DNA of 64,000 nucleotides from Bog-532 sp963833835 (GCA_963833835.1 CAWHZI010000017.1:1-64000), one strand, 5' to 3'. Positions 34,046-42,367 are shown, counted from the stretch's first letter. A program made the numbers and translations. The notes: a model not told the origin generated them from the letters alone.

Positions 34046-34975
34046 ATGGCGGCCGGCATGAAGGACGTGGCCAGCCTGGCCGGAGTGGCGGTCGGCACGG
34101 TCTCGAACGTGCTCAACCACCCGGAGCTGGTGCGCCCGCAGACCCGGGCCCGGGTCGAAGCGGCCATGGAGCAGCTCGGCTTCATCCCCGACGCGTCGGC
34201 CCGCCAGCTGCGCGCGGGCCGGGGGAGCTGTCTCGGCCTGGTCGTGCTGGACGTGCGGAACCCGTTCTTCACCGAGGTCGCCCGCGGCATCCTGATCACC
34301 CCGGTGCACGGCAGCGCCCCGGCCATCAAGGGCATTCGCGACCGCGGCACCCCCGTGGTCCTGCTGGACCGGCCCGGCCCACCCGGTCACTGCTCGGTGG
34401 CCGTGGACGACCGGCGCGGCGGCGAACTGGCCGTCGCCCACCTGCTGGCCCTCGGCCACCGGCGGATCGCCGTGGTCAACGGGCCGCTGGCCATCCGCCA
34501 GTGCGCCGACCGCCGGCGCGGTGCCTACCACGCGGTGATCCGGGCCGGCCTGGACCCGGCTGCCGTGCTGACCGAGATCTCCGTGCTGGCCATGAACACC
34601 CTCTGCGGCGCCGAGGCCGCCGACAAGATCCGTGCCCCCGGCCCGTACGGCCCCGGCGTGCCCACGGCCGCGTTCTGCACCAACGACTTGCTGGCCCTGG
34701 GCCTGCTCCGCCGCCTGAGCCAGCTCGGCGCCCAGGTCCCGGGAGATCTGGCCATCGTCGGCTACGACGACATCGACTTCGCCGCCGACTCCGCCGTGCC
34801 CCTGACCTCGATCCGCCAGCCTAAGTACGAGCTCGGCCAGACCGCCGCCCAGCTCCTCCTGGAAGAAGCCGACGCCCCGGCCGAGCACGAGCACCGCCGC
34901 TTCGTCTTCACCCCCGAGCTCATCACCTGCGCCAGCAGCCAGCCCGAGCCACCCCGCCCGGCGCCCGAATCGTAG
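34046..34975 (+). CDS. LacI family regulator with shortened effector domain
   Basis: A 309-residue DNA-binding repressor with the helix-turn-helix at the start (MKDVASLAGVAVGTVSNVLN) followed by a sugar-binding core. The core opens normally with LGLVVLDVRNPFFTEVARGI and then joins directly to LITPVHG. In relatives about 40 residues (second helix, next strand and helix of the N-subdomain) stand between these elements. The remaining core is normal up to LITCASS. The ATG at 34046 has AGGGAGG before it. It would bind the TGGAACGTTTCA site near rhaEW; the missing part may abolish inducer response. No frame change is involved. Confidence 0.88.
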   Translation: MAAGMKDVASLAGVAVGTVSNVLNHPELVRPQTRARVEAAMEQLGFIPDASARQLRAGRGSCLGLVVLDVRNPFFTEVARGILITPVHGSAPAIKGIRDRGTPVVLLDRPGPPGHCSVAVDDRRGGELAVAHLLALGHRRIAVVNGPLAIRQCADRRRGAYHAVIRAGLDPAAVLTEISVLAMNTLCGAEAADKIRAPGPYGPGVPTAAFCTNDLLALGLLRRLSQLGAQVPGDLAIVGYDDIDFAADSAVPLTSIRQPKYELGQTAAQLLLEEADAPAEHEHRRFVFTPELITCASSQPEPPRPAPES

Positions 34976-35053
34976 CTGCACCGGTCCGGCCGCCTCTCGC
35001 CCGTACGGGGTGGGCGAGTCGGCGGCCGGGACCGGCGGTCGATGTGCGGCACG

Positions 35054-35395
35054 TCAGGCGGCCGGGGTCGTGACGGACCGGTGAGCCGGGCGCAGCCGCG
35101 CCGCCAGCAGGACGACGGCCGCACCGAGCAGGGCGGCCCCGGCCGCGATCAGCGCGACCTGCCAGGTCGCGAGGCCAACGCTGATCACCTGGACCGTGGG
35201 GGCCGCGAGCGCCGACCCGGCCGCAGCCCCGCCGCCGGGCGCGACCGTCATCGCGAAAGCCGGCGCACCCGCGCCCAGGCTCAGCAGGCCGACGGTCGCG
35301 GCGATGACGAGCCCCACGGCCCGGCGGGTACGCAAGGCGGCCTTCCGGGCCAGGGTGGCGGGGATGGTGCGGTGCTGAGGTGAGGATGTGTTCAT
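35054..35395 (-). CDS. Small exported membrane protein, unknown
   Basis: A 113-residue protein. Residues about 25-45 form a signal-like hydrophobic segment ending in APAFAMT, a probable signal peptidase site, and a second helix (VALIAAGAALLGAAVVLLAA) precedes a short basic tail. This pattern (signal peptide, short external loop, C-terminal helix) is common in actinobacterial proteins of unknown function. The ATG at 35395 has AGGAG before it. It lies next to the 3' end of the LuxR-type regulator with GGGGTAA repeats in its upstream region. Confidence 0.65.
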   Translation of the reverse strand: MNTSSPQHRTIPATLARKAALRTRRAVGLVIAATVGLLSLGAGAPAFAMTVAPGGGAAAGSALAAPTVQVISVGLATWQVALIAAGAALLGAAVVLLAARLRPAHRSVTTPAA

Positions 35396-35493
35396 GATGG
35401 TCTCCTGTCTGCTCTGGCGCCAGCCGGCCAGCCCGGCCACCGCGTGACAGGTTCAGCTTCGCCGCGGGCCCCCCTCGCCCGGCAGGGGTCGTA

Positions 35494-35548
35494 TTACCCC
35501 TTCCCCGCGGCCCCCGCCCCCGGGGTAAAACCGCCGCCCCAGGGGTAA
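35494..35548. promoter_or_regulatory. Three GGGGTAA/TTACCCC repeats
   Basis: TTACCCC at 35494-35500 is inverted to GGGGTAA at 35522-35528 and 35542-35548. The block is upstream of the small exported protein gene and beside the LuxR-type regulator end, so it may be its binding region. Confidence 0.4.
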
Positions 35549-35556
35549 AGCGACCG

Positions 35557-37991
35557 CTAGACCAGACCCTCCGCCAGGGCCAGCCGGGTGAGATCGGCCC
35601 GCCGCCGGTAGCCGGTCTTGTCCCGGATCCGGTCCAGGTGGGAACGGACCGTGCGCACGCTGATGAACAGCTCCGCCGCGATCTGGGCGTCAGTGCGGCC
35701 GCGGGCGACCAGCGTGACCAGTTCCTGTTCCCGCGGGCTGAGCCGGCTCGCCGGCCCACCACCTGGCCCGCCGCCCGCAGCGGAGTCCGGTGGCTCGGTG
35801 ACGGTGATCATGGCGGCTAGTTCGATCGCCGTGGCCAGGGTCATGGCCTCGCCGCGCTGTTCAGCGGCGCGGGTGGCGGCCGGGCCCAGCGCCGCCCGGG
35901 CCTGCCGGGACGCTTCCTCCCGGCGCCGCGCATCGTACGGCACATCGCCCACGTCGTCGTCGCGGGCCCGCGCCGCGAAGGCGGCCCACAGCGTGATGGC
36001 CTCGGCCCAGCGCCGGGTGGCGACGCACAGCAACCCGGCGCGGTCCAGGTCGTTGAGCAGGCCGAACGGATCGCCGATCCGGGTGGACAGCTCCAGTGAC
36101 TCCCGCAGGTGGCGGCCGGCGTCCGCGATCCGGCCCGTGCGCGTGTCCAGGTCGGTCATCAGGCCGAGGCAGAACGCCTCGCTAGCGCAGGTCGTCGGCC
36201 TCGCGTGCCCGCGCCAGGCTGTCCGCGCAGCGGTTCTCGGCCTCCGGCCAGTCACCGGTCTCGGTCAGGAACATCGACAGGAACAAGCGGGCCCACCGGG
36301 CGATCCAGCCTGGGATGACGGCGGGGTCGATACCGCGTGGCCTGCCGTACCAGGGCCAGCGCCGTCTCCATGTCGCCCGCGAAGTAGGTGATGAAGCTGA
36401 GAATGGTCAGGGCCAGGGCCTCGCCGGCCTGGTGACCGAGCTCCCGTGCGACAGCGACGGCCCGGCGGGCATCGTCGAGACCCGCGCCGAATTGGTTGGT
36501 GTTGGCCAGGGTGACCGCCCGGCCGGCCAGCGCGTCGGCCAAGCAGCGGCCACGGAGTCCGCTCGGCGGCGGCCTCGATGACCGCGCTGTATGAGTCCCG
36601 GGCGAGGGTGAAATCGCCGCTGATGTAGCCGGCCTGCCCGAGCCAGTACTGAACCGCGCACCACCGGTCACCGGGCGCCTCGGCGTGTGCGGCGGCGGCT
36701 CTGCAGCAGCGGGAGGACGCCGGCCAGCTGCCCGCGGATGTACCACCAGGGACCCAGGGCGACCACGAGCCGGACGGCGATGTCGGGGGCGTGGCCCAGC
36801 GCCCAGTCCAGGGCTCGCCGGAGGGTGGCGTCTTCGGTGTCCAGCCAGCGTACGGCGGCTGGCTCCCCGGGGCTGGTCCGCATGGCCGCGGCGGCCTGCT
36901 CGGCCAAGCCGACGGCGTACCGGGCCAGCGCGGCCTGGGCCGCGGGCTGCTCACTCGCGTCGTCCAGCTGGCCGGCCCCATAGGCCCGCAGGGTGTCCAG
37001 CAGCAGGTAGCGGGACCGGCCGTCCCGGCCGGCTGACGGCGGCGCCACCAGCGAGCAGTCCACCAGGCGCAGCACGGCCAGCCCGGCGCGCGGTCCCGGC
37101 CACCGCCTCGGCCCCGTCCAGGGTGAACGGCCCCGGGAACACCGAGAGCTGGCGGAAGACCCGCTGCTCGGCCTCGGTCAGCAGCTGATAGCTCCAGTCG
37201 ACCGTGGCCGCCAGCGACTGATGGCGGGCCGCGGCCCGCCGGTCGGCGCCGGTCAGCAGGCTGAGCCGCGCGTCCAGGCGATCCAGCAACTGGGGCAGGC
37301 CGAGCGAATCGACCCGGGCCGCGGCCAGCTCCAGGGCCAGGGGCAGCCCGTCCAGCCGGCGCACCAGCCGCGCGACCATGGGACTGGATTCGCGATCCAG
37401 CCGGAACCGCGGATCGGCCTGCCGGGCCCGGTCGCGGAACAGCGCCATGGCCTCCGACCCATCGGCCTCCCGGCCCGGCTCCGGCACCGCCAGCGGGGCC
37501 AGCCGGTACCGGGTCTCGCCCGCCAGCCCGACCGGCTCCCGGCTGGTGGCCAGGACCCGTACGTCGTCGGCGGCCGGCAGCAGCGTCCCGCACAGTTCGG
37601 CCACGGCCGCGATGACCTGCTCGCAGTTGTCCAGCACGATCAGCAGCTGCTGCCGGGCCAGCGCTGCGGTCAGCGTGTCGGTCACGCCGATCCCGGGCCG
37701 GTCGGGCACGCCCAGGGCCGCGGCCACCGCGGCCGGCACCCGGCCCGGGTCGGTGACGGCGGCCAGTTCGGCCAGCCAGACCCCATCCGCGTAGCGGGCG
37801 GCCACCCGCCTCGCCACCTCGCCCACCAGCCGGGTTTTGCCCACACCGCCGGGGCCGAGCACGGTCACCAGACGGCCGGTGTCCAGCAGGTCCGCGACGT
37901 CACGGACCGCCCCGGCCCGGCCCACGAAACTGGTCAGCGCCGGGGAGAAACCATGCCCGTCCGGCCCTGCGCCGGTACCGTCCGCCCCCAC
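35557..37991 (-). pseudogene. LuxR-type regulator with NB-ARC ATPase, several frameshifts
   Basis: A large ATP-binding regulator of about 800 residues in several frames. From GTG 37991 come FVGRAGAVRDVADLL, Walker A LGPGGVGKTRLV, Walker B LLIVLDNCEQV and ATSREPVG; then a helical repeat region read in at least three frames between about 37090 and 36190; and at the C-terminus the LuxR helix-turn-helix LSPREQELVTLVARGRTDAQI with ISVRTVRSHLDRI. All domains are conserved, so sequence error or very recent decay is more likely than old decay. Divergent from the VOC gene. Confidence 0.75.
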
Positions 37992-38030
37992 CAGGTCACC
38001 CTAACCGTCAGGAAAGGGCACAATCGGGGG

Positions 38031-38426
38031 GTGCTGACGATCGGGGTGGTGGTGCTGGGCACCACCGACATGCCGCGGGCCCAGGTGTTCTGGCGCGCGG
38101 CGCTGGGTTATGACCTGCGCCAGGACGGCTTCGGGGGCTGGTCGACCGTGCTGGAGCCGCCGGGTGGCGCCTCCGGCACCCGGATCGCGCTGCAGCGCAG
38201 CGCGACCCAGCCGCAGGACTACCCGCGGCTCCACCTCGACCTGCACGTGGCCGATGCCGCCGAACAGCAGGCCGAGGTGGACCGGATGGTCTCGATCGGG
38301 GCCGAGCGGGTGGTCTGGGACAACTATCCCGACGACCCCGACTTCGTGGTGCTGGCCGACCCGGACGGCAACCGGTTCTGCATCGTCGACCTCAGCCACG
38401 AGGACCGGGAGCGCAGTACCCCCTAG
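38031..38426 (+). CDS. VOC family (glyoxalase-fold) protein
   Basis: A 131-residue protein with a single vicinal-oxygen-chelate unit of the glyoxalase/bleomycin resistance superfamily. The first beta-alpha-beta unit reads GVVVLGTTDMPRAQVFWRAALGYD and the last strand has VLADPDGNRFCIVD with the acidic metal ligand region. Function is not predictable: glyoxalase, dioxygenase or antibiotic-binding roles all occur. GTG start at 38031 after AGGAAAGGG. It is divergent from the NB-ARC regulator. Confidence 0.85.
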   Translation: MLTIGVVVLGTTDMPRAQVFWRAALGYDLRQDGFGGWSTVLEPPGGASGTRIALQRSATQPQDYPRLHLDLHVADAAEQQAEVDRMVSIGAERVVWDNYPDDPDFVVLADPDGNRFCIVDLSHEDRERSTP

Positions 38427-38436
38427 CGAGGGGCTC

Positions 38437-38688
38437 CTAGCTGATCCCGTCGACCCGGTGGACGTCGCCGCACGGGACGCCGATCGCCTCGTGGTGCTTG
38501 CGGATGGCCTCCTCGTCCGGCCCGTCCAGCAGGCAGTACACCTTGCCGTCGGCGTTGTGGTAGAGCTCGACCTGGTGGACGCCGAACTCGTCGGTGACGC
38601 CCTCCCGGGATTCCTGGGCGATCTGCTCGATGTCTGCGGCAGGCAGCTTTGTAACCGGAAGACCGATGACCGGTGGCGGCCAGCGTCG
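38437..38688 (-). pseudogene. DUF4242-like small protein lacking a start codon
   Basis: An 83-codon frame bounded by a TAA upstream (38689-38691). It reads LPAADIEQIAQESREG then DEFGVHQVELYHNADG, GKVYCLLDGPDEEAIRKHHE and IGVPCGDVHRVDG. This is the small ferredoxin-like fold of the DUF4242 (SCO4226-type nickel-binding) family. There is no ATG, GTG or TTG at its start and the first strand is missing, so the 5' end is lost or displaced. It overlaps nothing, but its upstream side abuts the divergent ECF sigma gene at 38700. Confidence 0.55.
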
Positions 38689-38699
38689 TTAGATGGGTC

Positions 38700-39695
38700 A
38701 TGACGATGGAAACGGACTTCGACTCGTTGCTGGAACGGCACCGCCGCGAGCTTCACGTGCACTGCTACCGGATGCTGGGCTCCTTCACCGACGCCGAGGA
38801 TCTTGTCCAGGAGACGTTCCTGCGGGCGTGGCGGCACCGCGACCAGCACGAGCCAGGCTCGAACCTGCGGGCCTGGCTGTACCGGATCGCCACCAACGCC
38901 TGCACCGACGTGATCCGCAGCCGCCGCCGGCGGGTGCTAGCCGGCGGTACCCCAGCCGAGGTCCCGTGGCTGCAGCCCTACCCGGACGCGCTGCTCGACC
39001 AGATTCCGGACCAGGCCGGAGGCCCGGAGTCGGCCACGATCGCCCGGGAGACCATCGAGCTGGCCTTCATCACCGCCATCCAGGCCTTGCCGCCCCGGCA
39101 GCGCGCCGCGCTGGTGCTGTGCGCCGGCCTGGGCTGGACCGCGGCCGAGGCGGCCGACACCCTGGCCACCAGCACGGCCGCGGTGAACAGCGCACTGCAG
39201 CGGGCCCGCGCCGTGCTGCGGGAACGGCTGCCCCGCGACCGCAGCCAGTGGACGGCCGCCCCGCTGTCCGCGGCGGAGCAGGACGTCCTGCGCCGGTTCA
39301 TCGACGCCCACGAGCAGGGCGACGCCGCGGCGGCCCGGGCCATGATGCGGGCCGACATCGTGGCCACCATGCCTCCGCAGCCGATGGTGTTCCGGGGCCG
39401 CACGGCCATGGAGCCGCTGCTGCACCGGGCATTCGGGCCACCGGCCGACGGCGGGATGGGGGAGTGGCGGGTCCGCCCGACCGCGGCCAACCGGCGGCCG
39501 GCCGCCGCCTGCTACCTGCGCCGCCCCGGCGACAGCGTGTTCCGGGCGTTCAAGCTGGACGTGCTGCGGACCGACGGTGACCAGGTCGCCGAGACGACCA
39601 CGTTCGGCCCCGAGCTGTTCGGGGCGTTCGGCCTGCCCGAGGTCCTGCCCGAGGTCCTGCCCGAGGTCCTGCCCGAAGCCCGGCCCGCGAGCTAG
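38700..39695 (+). CDS. ECF sigma factor with C-terminal SnoaL-like domain
   Basis: A 331-residue sigma factor of the SigG/SigX5 type. Sigma region 2 is HCYRMLGSFTDAEDLVQETFLRA and LRAWLYRIATNACTD; region 4 is LPPRQRAALVLCAGLGWTAAEAADTLATS. Residues about 200-320 form an NTF2/SnoaL-like domain (FIDAHEQGDAAAARAMM, AFKLDVLR), which in such factors modulates activity without an anti-sigma. The C-terminus carries a PEVL repeat. The ATG at 38700 was chosen; ATG 38706 is also possible. Stop codon overlaps that of the convergent metallo-hydrolase gene. Confidence 0.88.
   Translation: MTMETDFDSLLERHRRELHVHCYRMLGSFTDAEDLVQETFLRAWRHRDQHEPGSNLRAWLYRIATNACTDVIRSRRRRVLAGGTPAEVPWLQPYPDALLDQIPDQAGGPESATIARETIELAFITAIQALPPRQRAALVLCAGLGWTAAEAADTLATSTAAVNSALQRARAVLRERLPRDRSQWTAAPLSAAEQDVLRRFIDAHEQGDAAAARAMMRADIVATMPPQPMVFRGRTAMEPLLHRAFGPPADGGMGEWRVRPTAANRRPAAACYLRRPGDSVFRAFKLDVLRTDGDQVAETTTFGPELFGAFGLPEVLPEVLPEVLPEARPAS
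39636..39671 (+). repeat. Three perfect 12-bp coding repeats
   Basis: CCCGAGGTCCTG occurs three times in a row, followed by a diverged copy, giving Pro-Glu-Val-Leu repeats at the end of the ECF factor. The run length probably varies between strains by slippage. Confidence 0.85.
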
Positions 39696-40255
39696 CCCCG
39701 GCGCAGCGGGGGCGAGAACGGCTCGCCGTGCCCGGGGACGATCAGGGCGGGTCCGCGTTCCAGCAGCTGGGCCCGGGACCGTTCCAGCTCGGTCTGGTTT
39801 TCGCCCAGCGGGTCGACGTCCGGGCCGTCCGCGGTCCACCACACGTGGGTGCAGGCGATCAGGCCGCGATCGGTCGCGGCCAGCGTGGTGATGTCCTGCG
39901 CGGTGTGCCCGGGTGTGGTCATGAGCGTCACCGACGGGGCCAGCTTGAAGCCGTCCGCGGGCCGGCTGGTCCACGAGTCGCGCTCGTAGATGGCCCAGAA
40001 GTCGTGGATCCGGACCTGCGGGAACAGCGCCGCGTTGACCGTGTGGTCTGGATGGTGATGGCTGAACACCACGTCAGTGACATCGGCCGGGTCCACGCCC
40101 AGGTCGGCCAGCGGGCCCAGGATCCGGGACCGGTCCTCCACCATGCCGGGGTCGACGACGATCACCGCGTCACCGTCGCGGATCAGCACCACCGTGCTCG
40201 CCACCCGGGGGATCGCGGCGTAGCCCGCGGTCAGTACGTCCAGTTGTGCGCTCAT
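39692..40255 (-). CDS. MBL fold metallo-hydrolase
   Basis: A 187-residue compact metallo-beta-lactamase-fold hydrolase. The metal motif is HHHPDHTVN (about residue 67), further ligands lie in TPGHTAQD and VPGHGEPFS, and VVDPG starts the fold. Glyoxalase II, lactonase and phosphodiesterase activities are all possible. The start MSAQLDVLTAGY at 40255 is preferred to an upstream ATG at 40276. Divergent from the signal peptidase gene across a region with a perfect 26-bp palindrome; the stop shares the bases CTAG with the convergent ECF gene. Confidence 0.85.
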   Translation of the reverse strand: MSAQLDVLTAGYAAIPRVASTVVLIRDGDAVIVVDPGMVEDRSRILGPLADLGVDPADVTDVVFSHHHPDHTVNAALFPQVRIHDFWAIYERDSWTSRPADGFKLAPSVTLMTTPGHTAQDITTLAATDRGLIACTHVWWTADGPDVDPLGENQTELERSRAQLLERGPALIVPGHGEPFSPPLRRG

Positions 40256-40300
40256 GAGCACCATCCTGCTCGTCATCCCGTTATGCCGCTAGCGTCCCAG

Positions 40301-40326
40301 TGACCCCGATCGCGATCGGGGTCACA
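40301..40326. promoter_or_regulatory. Perfect 26-bp palindrome in divergent region
   Basis: The half-site GTGACCCCGATCG is followed directly by its inverse with no spacer. The site lies midway between the divergent MBL-hydrolase and signal peptidase genes. A second weaker dyad (GGTCACAC/GTGTAACC) overlaps its right side at 40320-40338. No terminator T-run is present, so an operator is the best guess. Confidence 0.6.
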
Positions 40327-40418
40327 CGCGGTGTAACCGGCTTCACTCACCCCGTGGCCGCTGGTATGTTCCGCGGAGAGCCGGGCCGCGAGCACCGGCC
40401 GCAACCCTGCGGAGAGTG

Positions 40419-41075
40419 ATGACCAGCGCTGCCGACCGCGAAAGCGGCCCCGCCGACACCACCCGGGACGCTCCGCCGACCTCAGCGGCCCCGACCGGCC
40501 CCGCCAGACCCAGGGCGCATCGCGGCCGCGCCGCGGCGGAATGGATCACGGTGCTGGTCGTCGCCGTGCTGCTGGCCGCCGGCCTGCGGACGCTGGTGTT
40601 CCAGCCGTTCAGCATCCCCAGCACCTCGATGGTGCCGACGCTGGAGGTGGGCGACCGCATCCTGGTCCAGAAGGCCTTCTTCGACTGGCACGACGTGCGG
40701 GCGGGCGACATCGTGGTGTTCAAGCACCCGGCGGCCGACACCAACTGCAGCGGCCCGGAAAACACCGACCTGGTCAAGCGGGTGATCGCGCTGCCGGGCC
40801 AGACCATCTACTCCTCCGGCGACTCCGTCTACGTCGACGGCCGCAAGCTGGCCGAAAGCTACCTGCCGACCCTCGACCCGCTCGGTCTGGCCATCCCCGG
40901 GGCCAGCGCCACCTCGCCCTACCGGGTCCCGGCCGGCGACTTCTACGTGCTGGGCGACAACCGCCAGATCTCCTGCGACAGCCGCTACTGGGGCCCGGTC
41001 AAGGGCTCCACCATCATCGGCAAGGCCGATCTGCTCTGGTGGCGCGGAGACCACCCCGATTTCCACGGCCTCTAG
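40419..41075 (+). CDS. lepB: Signal peptidase I
   Basis: A 218-residue type I signal peptidase that cleaves exported proteins at the outer face of the membrane. One N-terminal helix (WITVLVVAVLLAAGLRTLVF), box B PSTSMVPTLEVGD with the catalytic Ser, box D DLVKRVIALPG with the catalytic Lys and box E VLGDNRQISCDSRYWGPV are all intact. A Cys pair (TNCSGPEN and ISCDSR) could form an external disulfide. ATG 40419 is chosen because GGAG stands 4 bases before it; GTG 40416 is an alternative. Confidence 0.93.
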   Translation: MTSAADRESGPADTTRDAPPTSAAPTGPARPRAHRGRAAAEWITVLVVAVLLAAGLRTLVFQPFSIPSTSMVPTLEVGDRILVQKAFFDWHDVRAGDIVVFKHPAADTNCSGPENTDLVKRVIALPGQTIYSSGDSVYVDGRKLAESYLPTLDPLGLAIPGASATSPYRVPAGDFYVLGDNRQISCDSRYWGPVKGSTIIGKADLLWWRGDHPDFHGL

Positions 41076-41118
41076 CCCGTCACCGGCGGCTTTCCTCTAG
41101 CCGTACACGCGGCTTCGT

Positions 41119-41583
41119 CTAACCCTCACAGGCCACTTCGTCGCCCGGGCAGGCGGTCTCGTCCGCGGTGCAGGGCTCGTCCGGGGTGCGCCGGGCGTCA
41201 TAGCTGCTGCGGGCGGCGTAGATGTCCTCGGTGTGGCTGTCGGCCCAGTCCACCAGCTGCTCGATCGTCTCCAGCAGCGTGCTGCCCATCGGGGTCAGTG
41301 CGTAGTCGACCCGGGGCGGGATGACCGGGTGGACGGTCCGGGCCACCAGCCCGTCGCGCTCCAGCCCGCGCAGCGTCACGGTCAGCATCCGCCCGGTGAT
41401 CCCGTCGATGTTGCGGCGCAGCTCGTTGAACCGCTGGCTGCCCTGGCCGAGCCGGTCGATGACGAACACCGACCACTTGTCCCCGACCCGGTTGAGGACG
41501 TCACGGGCGCGGCAGTCGGTGAGCGGCGGGCGCGCGACGGGGTCGCCGGCCCCTGATGTGCCACTCGTCCTGGTAACTGCCAT
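41119..41583 (-). CDS. HxlR family transcription regulator
   Basis: A 154-residue winged-helix regulator. The HTH core reads LNRVGDKWSVFVIDRLGQG, FNELRRNIDGITGRMLT and LRGLERDGLVARTVHPVIPPRVDYALT, standard for HxlR proteins that often respond to aldehydes or redox change. The tail has three Cys in DEPCTADETACPGDEVACEG, unusual for the family and perhaps a redox sensor (inference). It is divergent from the YceI gene, whose promoter has a TTGAATATTCAA dyad, the likely binding site. Confidence 0.9.
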   Translation of the reverse strand: MAVTRTSGTSGAGDPVARPPLTDCRARDVLNRVGDKWSVFVIDRLGQGSQRFNELRRNIDGITGRMLTVTLRGLERDGLVARTVHPVIPPRVDYALTPMGSTLLETIEQLVDWADSHTEDIYAARSSYDARRTPDEPCTADETACPGDEVACEG

Positions 41584-41613
41584 GTAACCAGGATACAGGC
41601 TTTAGCTGGAAAG

Positions 41614-41625
41614 TTGAATATTCAA
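41614..41625. promoter_or_regulatory. 12-bp perfect dyad TTGAATATTCAA
   Basis: Located between hxlR-type and yceI genes, ten bases before the -35 box of the yceI promoter, fitting a regulator site for the HxlR protein. Confidence 0.55.
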
Positions 41626-41634
41626 GGAAAGAAC

Positions 41635-41662
41635 TTGACGTTTCAAATACAGCGGTTACTAT
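41635..41662 (+). promoter_or_regulatory. Sigma-70-type promoter of the yceI gene
   Basis: TTGACG (41635-41640) and TACTAT (41657-41662) are 16 bases apart, close to the housekeeping consensus; the gene starts 62 bp further on. Confidence 0.6.
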
Positions 41663-41724
41663 TGAGAACCTAAGCACGCACGAGAACTATGGCATGTACG
41701 CGAGAGCGAATTTAAGGAGAGGCC

Positions 41725-42291
41725 ATGAGCACCGCTGCTACTGAGGTTCCCGGTTACATCGCCGGTACGTGGGCGATCGACCCGATCCACTCCGAGGTCG
41801 GCTTCAGCGTCCGGCACATGATGGTCAGCAAGGTACGCGGCAAGTTCGAGAAGGTCGAGGGCACCTTCGTCACCGGCCCGACCGAGGTCGAGTCGAGCGT
41901 GAACGCCACCATCGACGCCGCCTCGATCAACACCAGCCAGACCGACCGCGACAACCACGTCCGCAGCGAGGACTTCCTGGCCGTCGAGAAGCACCCGCAC
42001 ATCACCTTCCAGTCCACTGGCGTGCGCCGGGACGGCGGCGAGTACTTCATCGATGGCAACCTGACCATCAAGGAAGTCACCCGCCCAGTCACGCTGTCCC
42101 TGGAGATCAACGGCTTCGGCCCGGACGCTTACGGCGGCACGCGGGCCGGCTTCTCGGCCAAGGGCGAGATCAGCCGCAAGGACTTCGGCGTGAGCTTCAA
42201 CGGCGTCATCCCCGGTACCAACGGCGCCGTGGTCAGCGACAAGGTCAACCTGGACCTTGAGGTCGAGGGCGTTCTCCAGCCGGCCGAGTAA
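41725..42291 (+). CDS. YceI family lipocalin-like protein
   Basis: A 188-residue YceI protein, a lipocalin-like beta-barrel that can bind isoprenoid or other lipophilic ligands. Conserved parts are WAIDPIHSEVGFSVRHMM, VSKVRGKFEKVEG and the end GFSAKGEISRKDFGVSFNG. No signal peptide is present, so it is cytosolic here. AAGGAGAGGCC precedes the ATG. Regulated with the divergent HxlR gene (inference). A second, frame-interrupted YceI gene lies at 44758. Confidence 0.92.
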   Translation: MSTAATEVPGYIAGTWAIDPIHSEVGFSVRHMMVSKVRGKFEKVEGTFVTGPTEVESSVNATIDAASINTSQTDRDNHVRSEDFLAVEKHPHITFQSTGVRRDGGEYFIDGNLTIKEVTRPVTLSLEINGFGPDAYGGTRAGFSAKGEISRKDFGVSFNGVIPGTNGAVVSDKVNLDLEVEGVLQPAE

Positions 42292-42317
42292 TTTCGCCCC
42301 GAGTCTTCTTTATCTTT

Positions 42318-42367
42318 AACGGCGTCGCCGCCGCACCCCGTGTGCGGGCGGTGGCGCCGTTACCCTT
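42318..42367 (+). terminator. Rho-independent terminator after yceI
   Basis: A long, slightly imperfect GC stem (42318-42336 with 42342-42361) is followed by CCCTTTTC. Position and shape fit termination of the yceI transcript. Confidence 0.65.
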
